From NCBI GenBank assembly GCA_017311185.1, contig JAESUZ010001522.1, positions 682,001-746,000 on the forward strand: a stretch of 64,000 bases of DNA. Reading direction: 5' to 3'. Source of the DNA: Proteles cristata cristata. Taxonomy: Eukaryota > Chordata > Mammalia > Carnivora > Hyaenidae. The notes beneath the pieces are model-generated. The model made no database searches. It was not told where the DNA came from and saw only the letters and a program-made list of their open reading frames with translations. Each line of letters opens with the position of its first letter. Positions within the stretch are counted from its first letter, which is position 1. Positions 14,781 through 26,102 of the stretch are shown in pieces. The translations under genes and the position numbers were made by a program.

Positions 14781-17049
14781 CTGAGCAGCCAGCTCTCTGA
14801 AGCCAGTAAGTGCCAGCTTCTGGACAATCCTACTTTTACCTCTCCCTGGTGTAGATAAGACAGGTTCAAGCTCTGAGACTGTGTGGAAAGAACCAAGATT
14901 CCATCTGGAGAAAAATAAACTGTCTGAAGTAGGAACTTGTACGATCGGTCACATGAGCCTCATTTTCAGGGGAGACCAAAATACATTCATTGCTTCTGAT
15001 TGCCGTCACTTATCCATCCACCATAGGCAAGAGGCAGATCGTATGAACCATGTTCAAGGAAAAACGCTTTACAAAGTTATGTGAATGGTGGAAATAATAC
15101 ATATGGTACTCTAAGTTGGTTTGAATTGACTTGAACAAATTACGTAAATAAATAAAAAGTACTTTTACTTGTGGTAGAAATTATGTTTTAAAATGACAAA
15201 TCCCTGACTGCTGCCTGAGCCTGCTCTTCAGTCAGAAAATGAACTCCCATAAATAGCTGAAATCTGAGGACAGAATCAATTTCAGAGTGTTTGTGTATGT
15301 GTTATACTTATCTCTGTGTGTTTCCCTATAATCTTTCAGTGTCTAGACACATTTATTTCAGTAAATTAGAATACAAGTTGACTTTTATTTGTGGAACATA
15401 TGAAATGATATGAATTAGATGAAAAACATGTTATCAATTAAAATTTCATTCATGAAATCCTATACATGGTCACGACATAAATAACTGCTTGTTTTAATTT
15501 TTCCAAGTTAACCTAAATTAAAATGAATCGCAATAAAACCACAGCTATAAAATATTTTATTACGTATTTTATGCCGATACTAGATGCACTAAAATGAACA
15601 GAATTCTAACTCTAAATATTTTTCAGGCAGCATCTGTTACCCAGATATTTATAAAGATTCTGCAGCAATACTGTGTACAGTGTAATTTAAGAGGAAGTTC
15701 TTTGATGCTGTCACTGTTGATTCATGTAATCCCGTTTATCTTTCTTTGCCTTTGTTTATTTCTAGGTCACAGTGTTCTCTTTCCTCTTTTTCCTTCAGTT
15801 GATTTACTGAATTTTCCAAAACATCCATACTATAGTCAGAGATTTTCTTAATATCACCAGATAAAAGTCAGTTCATTCAAATATCATATGTGATTTTTAG
15901 TGATTTGAGTAAAAGTATACTTCTGGAAAAAATTTGGGTTAATGATGGCTGACTCTTTGACACAAATCAGTAGAGATATAGAAAGTGCTAGTTTTGTGAG
16001 GTAGGTTATGTTTGCGTTCCAAGGGCCTCTTCAAGGGCATTCATATTGGAAGGTTGAGACTACTTCTCAAGGTGAACAGATCCTTAAGGTCCAAATGAAC
16101 CCACTTTAACAGTGGGCTGATAGGCAATATTGGTGTATTGATTAAGCTTCTATTTTGCTAATGGAGCAAGAGAGATAACCACTCAAATGAAACAACATGA
16201 TAGTCACCTGCTTTTCCTATAAATGGGGTCATACTTGACTAAAATCAAGTTCTGTGAGCACTGAGCTGAATTGGCTAATACAGTGAAGAGTAATGTAGGG
16301 GAAGAATGTTAAAGCACATTAACAGAGGTTGGCTTGTGTGTCCTTTCACATAATCATTTGAAATGGCTCTTTCCTGGTCATGAAATAAATATTTCCAATA
16401 TTTTTCGTTAGTCATCAATATACTTTTAAAATGACTTATGTTGCAATGACTACGTTCTCATGGTTGGTGTTAAAACAAAGCTTTGGAAGTCTGACTGCAC
16501 AAGGAGCATTGGTGAAGTCTGATTGGTTGAATTCATATGCAGTCTCCTTCCTCCCAACAATAATCACTGATGCACATGCACAAGATTGCTTGTTATGATT
16601 TCTTCTTCTCTAATAAAGTCTTTTTTTTGTATGAGTTTATGCATTTTATATAGCACATGTTTACTTGTTCTAGGAAATTTCTGAGATGTCAAGTTCAAAG
16701 GATTCTGCAGATATCTTCCAAATAGCATCCCCCCACGAACACCAAATAAATGGTGTGGAAGATAGAAGATATTAATGTGTAACAATTAACCATTTCTTTT
16801 GCTGCCATATCACTGGGGAAGATTTTTACATTCATTAATGAGCCCCTCTGCAATAATGAGAGGCAATTCATTGGCAGCTGAGTATGTGGTAAGTATGGAG
16901 ACAATGAGACAGCATTGACCTAATGCAGGTTTAGACTGTAATTTGAAAGCCACCTTATCTTTGATGGTTCAGACCTTGTGTATTTTCATTCTTTCTATGG
17001 TTGTCTCATAAATTGAGAATTTATTATAGCTTAGGCCTTACCATGGTCC
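14781..17049. other. Single-copy AT-rich DNA
   Basis: About 2.3 kb with no gene or repeat that I can support. Short open frames (67-85 codons) are unconvincing. Confidence 0.45.
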
Positions 17050-17230
17050 TGAAGAAGCCAAGCCTTGATTTGCACCCTACTTCTTGCCATCTTGTCTAAT
17101 CCTGACCCTAGCTTGCAGACATTCTTGTTTTGTACCAGCTCCATTGAACCTCAGTAAATAAAGCTTCAGACTCAATCCCTTTGTAGTTTCCCCCTATTCT
17201 ATTACTACAAGTGCACCATTATTGTGGGTA
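17050..17230 (+). repeat. Possible LTR-like fragment with polyadenylation signal
   Basis: The stretch CACCCTACTTCTTGCC, then CCCTAGCTTGCAGACATTC, GTACCAGCTCCATTGAACC and TCAGTAAATAAAGC resembles the R/polyadenylation part of a retroviral-type LTR. No paired LTR, internal sequence or target-site duplication was found, so this is tentative. Confidence 0.3.
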
Positions 17231-17254
17231 CACGGTTTGCAAGGGTAACTAGTG

Positions 17255-17345
17255 GACACTTGGCTGGAGGATCTAGGAAGGCAGAAACCTTATCAATTTT
17301 ACTTACCCCTAGAGCCAGTGATATGCTAGCAAATGCTTAACAACT
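17255..17345 (+). repeat. L2/MIR-type 3' end relic
   Basis: The order GGAAGGCAGAAACCTTATC, then ACCCCTAGAGCCAGTG and AGCAAATGCTTAACAACTG matches the layout of an L2/MIR 3' end (gene-desert-typical old repeat). A poly(A) run follows at 17352-17374. Confidence 0.45.
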
Positions 17346-17351
17346 GACTCC

Positions 17352-17374
17352 AAAAAAAAAAAAAAAAAAAAAAA
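17352..17374 (+). repeat. Poly(A) run
   Basis: An uninterrupted A run of about 23 bases. It may be a retrotransposition remnant or simply a mononucleotide repeat. Confidence 0.9.
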
Positions 17375-17514
17375 GCCCTGATTTATAGTTTTGTTGATTG
17401 TGGTGGTATAAATACCCTCATTTAGGCTAATTTCAAGTGACCAGCATGACAAGTTGGGAAAAGATGCACACAACTAGATCTTGCACATCTGTAGGAGCTG
17501 GCTCGAGGACACTA

Positions 17515-17600
17515 GAGCCTCTATTCCCAGTTCCTGAGAGAGTCCCTGGTAAACAGCAGGTGCTTAATAAATAAACATTTAATAAATGAAAGAAAGTGAT
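17515..17600 (+). repeat. L2/MIR-type 3' end relic
   Basis: GTAAACAGCAGGTGCTTAAT followed by AAATAAACATTTAATAAATG resembles the conserved terminal segment shared by L2 and MIR. Confidence 0.45.
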
Positions 17601-18489
17601 AGATCAGTGTGGACCTTTTTTCACCACCACTGGAAAAGAAAGTCAACAACCATGTGCCAGTGGTTAGGAAACATGACATTTGTATATGTGGGAAGTACAT
17701 TTTGGTTTTATATTCTTATCCAGCCTTGGAGAATAAACAGTTGATAAATTGCATAAACATTTGTCACATATTCAAAAACAGTGATATTCTTGTAAACAGG
17801 TATAACTCAGCTATTCTAATTCATCACCAGATAATTTAGATGTGTAAATTGATAGGAGTATATAATTTCAAAGCAGAAGTGGGCTATATTGTAACAGGTT
17901 CAAGTGTTTGAACTTGCCATTGAACTAGAATAATTAAGTTGGTGAAATTGACACTTGTAGACATGACTTTTTTCCCCTTTTTAGCTCTTATTAAGGATAT
18001 GGATGTGATATGAAATTCACTGTTTAATAAAACCCTAGTTTACTTCATTTAACATTACCAAGTGCTATGTGCAAAGAAGTCCTATTTAAAATTTCAGTAA
18101 TATCATTTGATAAGGATTCCCTGAGGTGTTTATTAAGGCACAGAGTATTTGTCAAATGTTTTTAGAATAACTGTCTGTTATTGAGTACAAATGTATAACC
18201 CTATCTAAAAGACAAGTTATGCCTTCTTTTTCTGTAGGAGTAGAGCCAATTTTTGTGACTTCAAAACATGGATTTTGACTACAAAGCTTTTGTTAATGTC
18301 TCTGCCATTAGATAATAGAAATCACTGCTGTTCTTCATTTCCCTGCTCTGTTCTTCACTTTTTAAATGCTCCCCGTGGGTGTTCATGTTCACTGGTATTT
18401 TCTTTCAACAATTCCTGTAAGTTATCCTTTCTTTGTGGAAAAGTAAGAGTTTGCAAAACTTTACACCCTTATTCTTCAATTAAACACTG
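17601..18489. other. Single-copy AT-rich DNA
   Basis: No gene or repeat recognised. The 76- and 71-codon open frames here are at chance level. Confidence 0.4.
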
Positions 18490-19200
18490 ACATGGCGCAG
18501 CAGTGTGGTGCATGCTAATCATCAGGACCTCCCTGTGGGAATCTGTGCTGCAAGACTGGTTCACATTGAAGGCAGACAGTGCTGTTGACACTGGCTGTCA
18601 AAAAGGCCTCATGTCTTTGAAAGGAAATCTTAATCTTCTTTATTCATGTGTGAACAGGTCCAGGCCCCCATCGCCGGGACTCAGATGCATTGGCTGTTTA
18701 AACTCCAGGTTGCTAGGTTTTGGGGTAGAGTCTGTTTGTCGTGTCTAGCTCCCCCGAATGGATGAGGATTGAAAATTAAAATCTGTCTCACACAGGCCAT
18801 GGTTTTCCGTCTCTGTTTGAAGAGACATGGCAACCTAGGGTGAAATGAAAAGGAATTTTATTGAGCGCAAAACCACTCAATGTTTAAATGTTGGATGGGG
18901 AGCCGAATGGTGATTTGGGGCAACCGGTAGATTGTTTATAGACAGGGGGATGGCTGTCAATCAAGACACAATGGCAAAATTTGTGTCAGGGAAAAAAAAA
19001 AGTGCTTTTCTAGTGGCTGAACTCCCGTTTCCTGTTGAAATGCTCAGTGCCACGAATAAAAAGCTTTTTTTCTTAGGTTTCCAAGAGCAAAAATTTCCGA
19101 ATAACAGAGATGCCGTTACTGTTAAACATCGTTTGATCTGGATGGCACGGCACTTACTAACAGTTTAAGCTAACTTCTATCCCAAAGATCTCCCATACAG
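18490..19200. other. CpG-retaining, repeat-free stretch; candidate conserved non-coding element
   Basis: By eye this stretch keeps more CpG dinucleotides than its flanks (for example ATCGCCGG, GAGCGC, GCCGAATGG, AACCGG, CACGAAT, TTCCGAAT, GCCGTTAC, GGCACGGCAC). It contains no repeat I can recognise. It carries motif-like words such as TGTCAATCA (PBX/MEIS-like) and TGTTTATAGA (forkhead-like) at about 18933-18963. Open frames of 81 codons (18503-18748) and 78 codons (18932-19168) have no recognisable domain. Enhancer function is inference only. Confidence 0.35.
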
Positions 19201-21784
19201 ATTGTCTGCTGCATTTGAAATTTCTTCCTCTTGGTTTTATCTCTTCTTGCCACATTTTTCACAAATAGAAAACAGAAGAAACAAAATATAACCGCCGATT
19301 GGAAATCATCAAAGATATTTGGGAACAATATGTACAGCACCATTTTAGAAATCTAATAAGAAAAAGACCTTAAGCATACATTTCATTAGCTTTTGGAAAC
19401 TCGTTACTTTCTAAAAATCTGAAATTTTCTTGAGTGCCCTTTTAGATCATTCATGATACATGTTTATTGCTGGTAATGTATGAAAAAACATAATAGAGGA
19501 AAAAAAATCTTCCAGTTAGCTATGCAAACTAGCTTTTCAAAATAAGTTTTGACTTTACATTCCCAGAGAAACCTTAGGCATGCAAGTAATGGGTGTTATA
19601 TCAGCCTAGGTGTCTTACTCAAATGAGTTTCTTCCTTTAATTTTTTTAAAATCAATTTTTGAAAACTTAGTAGATAATAATCATAGATTCCAATAGAGCC
19701 TCTAATTCTCTGAGTTTGTCTGAGAGTTTAAGGTATCTAAAGCAGGCTTATCCTATATATATGAAGACAGTAGAGTTGAATCATCAGAAAGGAGATACCC
19801 ATCTGTTGGTGCTTTCCAGGAGTGAGGATAGTAAATTTTCTATGTTTGGTCATGGGCATTTCAACCCAGCTTCTCTTTGGATTCATGTCATGTATTTGTA
19901 AAATGACTCTCCAGGGATATGGGTCCAGCCTTGACAAGGGAAAGGAGCAGACCTACAGGAAAGAAGGCCAGCATAAACATTCTATTGTCGTTTTTGGTTT
20001 TGGGGGTTGCTGATTCATCATACCTCTTGGTCCCAAACACCTCTGACGGGTTCTAGAAATAGTCACAGGACTATTTATTCCTGCAATTAGAAATTTGCCC
20101 AAGCCAATATAGAGAACATGGTTTATTCCCAAGTCTGAATCAGGCTTGTCACTACTTCCTTTGAGAGTACTTCCCTGAGTAGATTAAAATGTTGGTAAAA
20201 TGTTATCCTTGACTGCCCTGAGTAGGCATAGCAGGTAGTAAAATTAGAGTTGCCTAATCAAAGAAACTGTATGAGATGAGGCTGAATATGAGGCTGGGGA
20301 GTTGAGGAGATAGTCCCTCCTAGGAATATTGTGGTTGTCCTCACTGCCATAATCACTGTAGAATAGAATGGATAGTTACCCAATGTGGTCGTTTTTGCTC
20401 CTCATAAAAATAACAGTGGGAGATTTGGAGCCTTGGGGGAGGGTCTAGCAGTCCTCACTTGGAAAGGACCTGACCCCCAGATTCCCTGACTGCTGCCTGC
20501 TGCCCTTCCCAGTCCCTCAAGCATCTCTCTTGGCCAGCTGGTGGCAAAAGGTACAAACACTACCCTGTCTCACCATAAAGCAGAGAATTAGTGGCTCTGG
20601 GCATCAGGCAATTCCCTGAGACTCTGAACGTGGAAGCAGGTTTCTATAATCTCAGTGTTGATCAGAACTGCAAGAAGTGGCCTATAAATATTGCTAGAGC
20701 CAGAATGATAAAGGGCAGAAAGATCTTTGCAATTTTCTGTAGCCCCTTCAAACCTCAAGAATAAAGAAAATGTAAATGGTCTGTGCATACATTTTCCTTC
20801 AGGATCTGGGAACAGCGAGCTATCATGTCTTTATTTTGGCATTTGGGATTATTAGCTTTGGCCAATTTAAAGTTACTAAATCACCTGGAGCTTCAAGGAG
20901 GGCAAAAAAAATTGTGAATGTAAATAATGTTAATACAGTAATAATAATGTGGACGCCTTGGGGATTAGGAGGAAATATTTGAAATTCCACAACACAAAAA
21001 GGTTTTTGAAACATGTATTTCTCTTTAGGGTGAGGGGTAGGAGGGGGTGTTGTTTAACCAAACTGTCTTCTGCCATTTAATTTCCTTGTTCTAAGTTATC
21101 AATACGTCCTTCAGGTGCTTCAGCTGCTAGCACTCCTTGTACCCTTGAAATTAAAACTCATTGTGTCATTACAAATGACTGGGAGAGGTGTACAGTCTTA
21201 GACAAGAAAAGCACTCTTCTCTATTTTCTGAAACTATTAGATTCTGCCATTTCTGGGCCTATGTCATCTTCCCTTGCCCTCATGGCATGGAAAATGTTTG
21301 AGTGATGTGATGACTATAATTTCCTGGGTTTTTCCAGATTTTCAGCCTTTGGTTGTAAATCAACCTTAAAAAAATTAACCCAGCATTTGAAACTGTTATG
21401 TCATTACTATTGATTCCACCCCACTTTACAAAGGTTACTTTTTCCCCATTGTAGACATTCCAAAGACCTTCTGAGTAGCCACATCAGGGACTGAAATGAA
21501 AATAAAAATAAACTATCCTAAATTGCAAATGCTAGAAGGGAAAAATTATATTAGATTTTCCATGCTTCAAATAAAATGCTATAAATTTGTCTTAAAAACA
21601 AAAACTGGAAATGAACTTCTCTATATTTGAAAATTGTAAAATGTAGTAGTCAAATATTTTTTAAATAAAATGATGGCTCTCAACTAAATACATAAGTGTA
21701 TAGGAAAATAATCCTCACCTCCCTCCCACCCCTGTCCCCAACACACACACCCTCAGCCAGAATACCCTGAACAAGAAATAACAG
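19201..21784. other. Single-copy DNA
   Basis: About 2.6 kb without a gene or confident repeat. The part at 20400-20800 is somewhat less AT-rich but shows no domain-bearing open frame. Confidence 0.45.
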
Positions 21785-21832
21785 AGCATTTTGTCTTTTT
21801 TAAAAAAGTTTCTTTCTTTATTTATTTACTTT

Positions 21833-22054
21833 TCATTTTTTTAGTGTTTATTTAGAGAGAGAGAAAGCAAACACAAGCAGGAAGTGGGGTATGGGGAGAG
21901 AGAGAGAGAGAAAGAGGGAGAGATAGAATACCAAGCAGGCTCCATGCTGTCAGTGAAAAGCCCAGTATGGGGCTCGATTCCACAAACCATGAGATCATGA
22001 CCTGAGCAGAAATGAAGAGTCAGACACTTAACGGACTTTGCACCGAGGCGCCCC
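21833..22054 (-). mobile_element. CAN-SINE, full length (inner element)
   Basis: T-rich tail on the left and a GA-rich tract. Then CATGCTGTCAGTGAAAAGCC, a box B relic GGGGCTCGATTCC, and the decayed head CACCGAGGCGCCCC at the right end. Confidence 0.92.
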
Positions 22055-22171
22055 AAGTTTACTTATTTATTTTCTTTATTTTTAGTAATGTGTACATCCA
22101 ATACACAGCTCAAGCTCACAACCCAAGATCAAGAGTCACATACTTTTTCAACTGAGTCATTCAGGTCCCCC
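22055..22171 (-). mobile_element. Older short SINE (outer element)
   Basis: The segment reads TTTTTAGTAATGTGTACATCC, then AAGCTCACAACCCAAGATCA and AGTCACATACTTTTTCAACT, ending in TGAGTCATTCAGGTCCCCC. This fits an older carnivore SINEC type that lacks the CT-rich body of the younger copies. Confidence 0.75.
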
Positions 22172-22185
22172 AGCATTTTGTCTTT

Positions 22186-23364
22186 GATCAACCATCACAT
22201 TTGTTTATTTAGCTGGTTACCTATTTTTTCTCTTGACACTTGGTATCTGTTTTTTTTTTTTTAATCATGGCTTCCATCAATACTTTCCCCAGTACTTTGA
22301 GGCTTCTCTTGGCTTCTGGTGTCTCTAGTTTCACACAAGGGAATTTCCTTACAGTTTTATACAATACTACTGGATAAAATGCTGATTTTGATGCAACCAT
22401 ACATCAGGCCCTGATATGGTTATGTTTCACTTCCTTTGGTGAGACAATAACATCATTTCTCAGATTCCACAGATGCCTACTTAGTTCATAAGGAAGTCTT
22501 GTTGCAGACTGAACTGAGGACAAACATCCTCTTCGATGTTCAAAGGAAAAAGGAATGAGTAAGTAATTCTGGTGTAAAATTGAACTTCCTAGTGATCACA
22601 CTTTCCACAGATAAAATTTCAGACAGGTCCTTGGCTTTTCTGGTTCTTTTCAGTCACAAGAACAGTCTCACGTCAGTGATTAAAGTCTCCTCTGAAGATT
22701 GCATTTCAGGTTTTATCTGATGGCGAGTTCCTTTCTTCCTTCCCCAGTTCATGGTCACTATAAGCTTGAAAAGTTGAGAGGAGTGAGGGGAGTGGTCAGT
22801 AGTTGGCATCCTCATTCTTCCTGGCTCTGTGTTCTCTACTCCTTGCAGCTGCTGCTGTTTTGGAGTTGGTGTGGATGTGTGAGGGAGGGATTAGTTGAAA
22901 TTTGGGTGCTGGCTCTAACTTCATGGGCTGTTCTCATAGGTGGATGAGCAGTTCGTGTGGGAAACTCTGACTACAGTTCCATTGTCTCAACTGTGCTTCC
23001 TTAGGCTCTCATCTTCCTGATTCTTCAGCATCTAGACTTCTAGATGCCCATGCTCACTCAGACCCAAGGATTCACAGCCTCCTTAGGTAGGGCCCGGGTG
23101 TGGAGGTGTTTTATAAGCTCCCAGGTGGTATAAATCCATAGATGGCCATCATACTTAATGATCTATGGATTTATATTCAGGAGACTTTTCTTATATCCAC
23201 CTTCTCCTCTCTACCCCTGCACACTACAGAACAAAATCTTACTTCAGTGGAAAGTTTTCCTCTTCAACTACATACAATAATTTTCATTTTCCAAAGAGAA
23301 CACTAAGCATCTCATTCTAAAATATCCGCATTCAGGTCAATGGTGATTATCTGCCATCAATAAT
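22186..23364. other. Single-copy DNA with a hairpin
   Basis: No gene or confident repeat. An 82-codon open frame (22699-22947) has no recognisable domain. The notable structure is the inverted repeat at 23129-23175, listed separately. Confidence 0.4.
23129..23175. repeat. Perfect inverted repeat (15-bp arms, 17-base loop)
   Basis: The arm TATAAATCCATAGAT at 23129-23143 is the exact reverse complement of ATCTATGGATTTATA at 23161-23175, with loop 23144-23160. No flanking transposon is recognised. Confidence 0.9.
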
Positions 23365-23377
23365 AAAGATGCTTTAA

Positions 23378-23592
23378 GGGATGCCTGGGGACTCAATCAC
23401 TTAAGCGTCCAACTTTTGGTTTCATCCCAGGTCATGATCTCAAGGTTTGGGGGATCAAATCTCCCATCAGGCTCTAGGCTAATGGCATAGCACCTGCTTG
23501 GGATTCTCTCTCCTCTTTCTCTGCCCCTTTCCCCACTTGCTCACACATGCTCTCTCTCTCTCAAAATAAATAAACCTTTATCAAATTTTAGA
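23378..23592 (+). mobile_element. CAN-SINE, full length, old
   Basis: Head GGGATGCCTGGGGACTCAAT, CAGGTCATGATCTCAAGG, CT-rich body and CAAAATAAATAAAC tail. A 13-bp target-site duplication with one mismatch (AAAGATGCTTTAA / AAAGGTGCTTTAA) lies at 23365-23377 and 23593-23605. Confidence 0.92.
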
Positions 23593-23605
23593 AAAGGTGC
23601 TTTAA

Positions 23606-24139
23606 AAAATCTTTATTTGAATATTTAAGGTGCTGGTTTGAATAACTTTCTCAAAACAAATGAACAGTCTTTTTTAGGGAAAGCAGATTTCTTGCAAATG
23701 TTAACCCCCCTTCAAACCTTCATCCCTCTAACCCCTGTTGATAAAGTTTTAAAAAATTACAAGACCTGACCTCAGTGAGGGCACTCCTAAACAATTTATG
23801 GCTGGTGCTACAAAAACCAAAGTTCTTCTGTCTATTGCCAAGAGATGATCCCGCCTCCATTTTTCCTTCTGTGAAGCTACATAACAAAAGAAAAATCATT
23901 AGTTTGATAACTGAAATCCACAGAAACAACACATTTGATCAAGAGGCAATATCTACATCATTTGCCTACTAAAAATGAACATTGGATGAGCTATGGCTCA
24001 TTTAAACCAGATATTCTTATAAATGATCTTCTTAACTGATAAAAGTAATTAAGATTAATTGATTAGGAATGCCAAAGGAACCTCACAAGCTATAATAACC
24101 TTTATCGAAATGTCAAATGAGCATAAACCTAGTTTCATT
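23606..24139. other. Single-copy AT-rich DNA
   Basis: No gene or repeat recognised. Confidence 0.45.
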
Positions 24140-24156
24140 TAATAGTGTCCCTAAAA

Positions 24157-24364
24157 CATGTTTCTTACTGTTTATTTTATTTTTGAAAGAGAGACAGAAT
24201 GTGAGCAGAGGAACGACAGAGAGAGAGAGACACAGAATCTGAAGCAGGCTCTAGGCTCTGAGCTGTCAGCACAGAGCCCAATGCAGGGCTCAAACCCACA
24301 AACCATGAGATCATAACTTGAGCTGAAGTCAGATGCTTAACTGTCTGAGCCACCCTGGTACCCC
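24157..24364 (-). mobile_element. CAN-SINE, full length
   Basis: Reverse-strand SINE. Left tail TTTATTTTATTTTTGAAAGAG, middle CTCTGAGCTGTCAGCACAGA, right head TGAGCCACCCTGGTACCCC. An imperfect duplication TAATAGTGTCCC / TAATAGTATCCT flanks it (24140 and 24365), indicating moderate age. Confidence 0.92.
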
Positions 24365-24382
24365 TAATAGTATCCTTTAAAA

Positions 24383-25870
24383 GACATTTTTAATGTGAGA
24401 GAAAGTGTCATGTCAAAGACAGCATGAATACTGTTTATTTTCCCAAATGTGAGTTTGCAGTAAGCATTGAAAGTACCTTAAGGCAAAAGATAGAATATTC
24501 CCATATACACACATAGCTCTTTCCATATGGTCCCAAGCTAAATATGATTTTAAAAGCATATAAATTTCTGGCTGGCTTTAAAGTGGATTCATCATAACTT
24601 TGTAGACAGCTGAACTGTACTGTTCAAATTCTCTCTCTTTGGTCAAAACTTCAAATGAGAATTTGTGATTTGTCAAATTGCGATAATCCTGGAAAAGAAA
24701 ATACACTAAGAGATGCATCAAATTCAAAAACAAGATGGAAACTGTGGTTCCTGGCAAAGAATACTCAAGCTGGATACATTTTATAGAGCAAATAGAGATC
24801 TAGCTTCTGGTTAAGATGACATCAACATAAGAAGAAAAACCATAGGTCATGGGATGTCTGGGCAGGAGATATCAAAAGAATGCAGGCCGTGGAATCCTGG
24901 CCATTTGTTGCATTCAGAGCAGCCACATAATATGCTGTCTCTTTCCCGAACTTGCCTTCCTCTTCTGTCTTCTCATAACACTCCCTTCTTGACCCATAGA
25001 CATCTGCTTTGTGCAAGAATAAAACTGGGGTTTTTCAGAGTGGTTGAGTTTAAGCCAAAAGTCACGTCAAGCCTGATCCAGAATGTACTTCCTCAGAGCA
25101 AAGAGATACTTCCCCGGGCAAACCAGACTACACATTAATACAGAAAGAAGCCAACCCTCAAGTATTTTATAACATTTTTTTAAACGCTATACATTACCGG
25201 GTGCTTTTACAGGAACAAGGACCTACATAATGAACTAATCTCTCTGAAACTGTGAACCTTTTAGAGCCAGCTTAATCCGTGGTAGCAACCTGTGCCTCTT
25301 GGAAAAAGGTTGATTGTTCTTCTTTTATGATCATGGGCATCTTGCTATTTGACATGGTGATGTCCTCTAATAGCTGTTATATTTCTTTAACCATATACAC
25401 TGGAACTGCTGGGTTCTGAAAATGAAGAGAGTTGAATTGTCTCAGATACCCCACTCCAATTGTAAGAATGAGGAAAAATTGGGTGAATTCCTTTGCAAGG
25501 CTCTCAAAGTGAACATGCCTCCCTGATTCTCCTTGTCAGGGTGTTGTGTTGAGTTTCTTTCTCATAGCTTTTCACAGATACAGTGTTCAATTCTTCCAGC
25601 AGCACACAAAGCATTGATGTGTAAGAAATCACCTTGCTGCTAAGTAATCAGAGGTAAAACTAAGGAAAAATAGGAAATTGATTTTACATGAAAAAAATAC
25701 ATATTAAATAGAGAATAATTCTATGCTTTCATACTAATTTTTCACCGGTGCCAGGCACAATCTTGTAAGTGATTTAATGCATTTCTTTCAGTGACTAAAA
25801 TACTGAGGAGATTGGAACTTACTCTCCATATGCTAGAGGTGAAAAAGATGAAGTATGTGAGAAAGTTAAC
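24383..25870. other. Single-copy AT-rich DNA
   Basis: No gene or confident repeat. A 94-codon open frame (24854-25138) lacks any known motif. Confidence 0.45.
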
Positions 25871-25883
25871 TTAAAGATGTATA

Positions 25884-26089
25884 AGGGTGCTTGGGTGGCT
25901 CAGTAGTTTAAGCATCGACTTCAGCTCAGCTCATGTTTTTGTGGTCCATGAATTTGAGCCCTGTGTTGGGCTCTGTGTTGACAGCTCAGAGCCTGGAGAC
26001 TGCTTCAGATTCTGTGTCTCCCTCTCTGTCTGCCCCTCCCCTGCTCATGCTCTGTCTCTCTCAAAAATAAATAAACATTCAAAAAAATT
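25884..26089 (+). mobile_element. CAN-SINE, full length
   Basis: Head GGGTGCTTGGGTGGCTCAGT, body GACAGCTCAGAGCCTGGAGA and CCCCTCCCCTGCTCATGCTC, tail CAAAAATAAATAAACATTC. Perfect 13-bp target-site duplication TTAAAGATGTATA at 25871-25883 and 26090-26102. The body belongs to the GACAGCTCAGAGCC/CTTCAGATTCTGTGTCTCC type, distinct from the younger CTGCCAGCTC type. Confidence 0.95.
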
Positions 26090-26102
26090 TTAAAGATGTA
26101 TA

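Larger units (their letters stand above)
21785..22185 (-). mobile_element. Nested CAN-SINE pair within one target-site duplication
   Basis: The perfect 14-bp repeat AGCATTTTGTCTTT at 21785-21798 and 22172-22185 brackets about 373 bases. Read on the minus strand, these are an old short SINE (22055-22171) with an A-rich tail followed directly by a full-length later SINE (21833-22054) and a second tail. The later SINE most likely landed in the tail of the earlier one. Confidence 0.85.

Noticed and set aside
18932..19168. 78-codon open frame in the CpG-retaining stretch
   Set aside because: No domain or exon-like boundaries could be supported, so only the non-coding possibility was reported.
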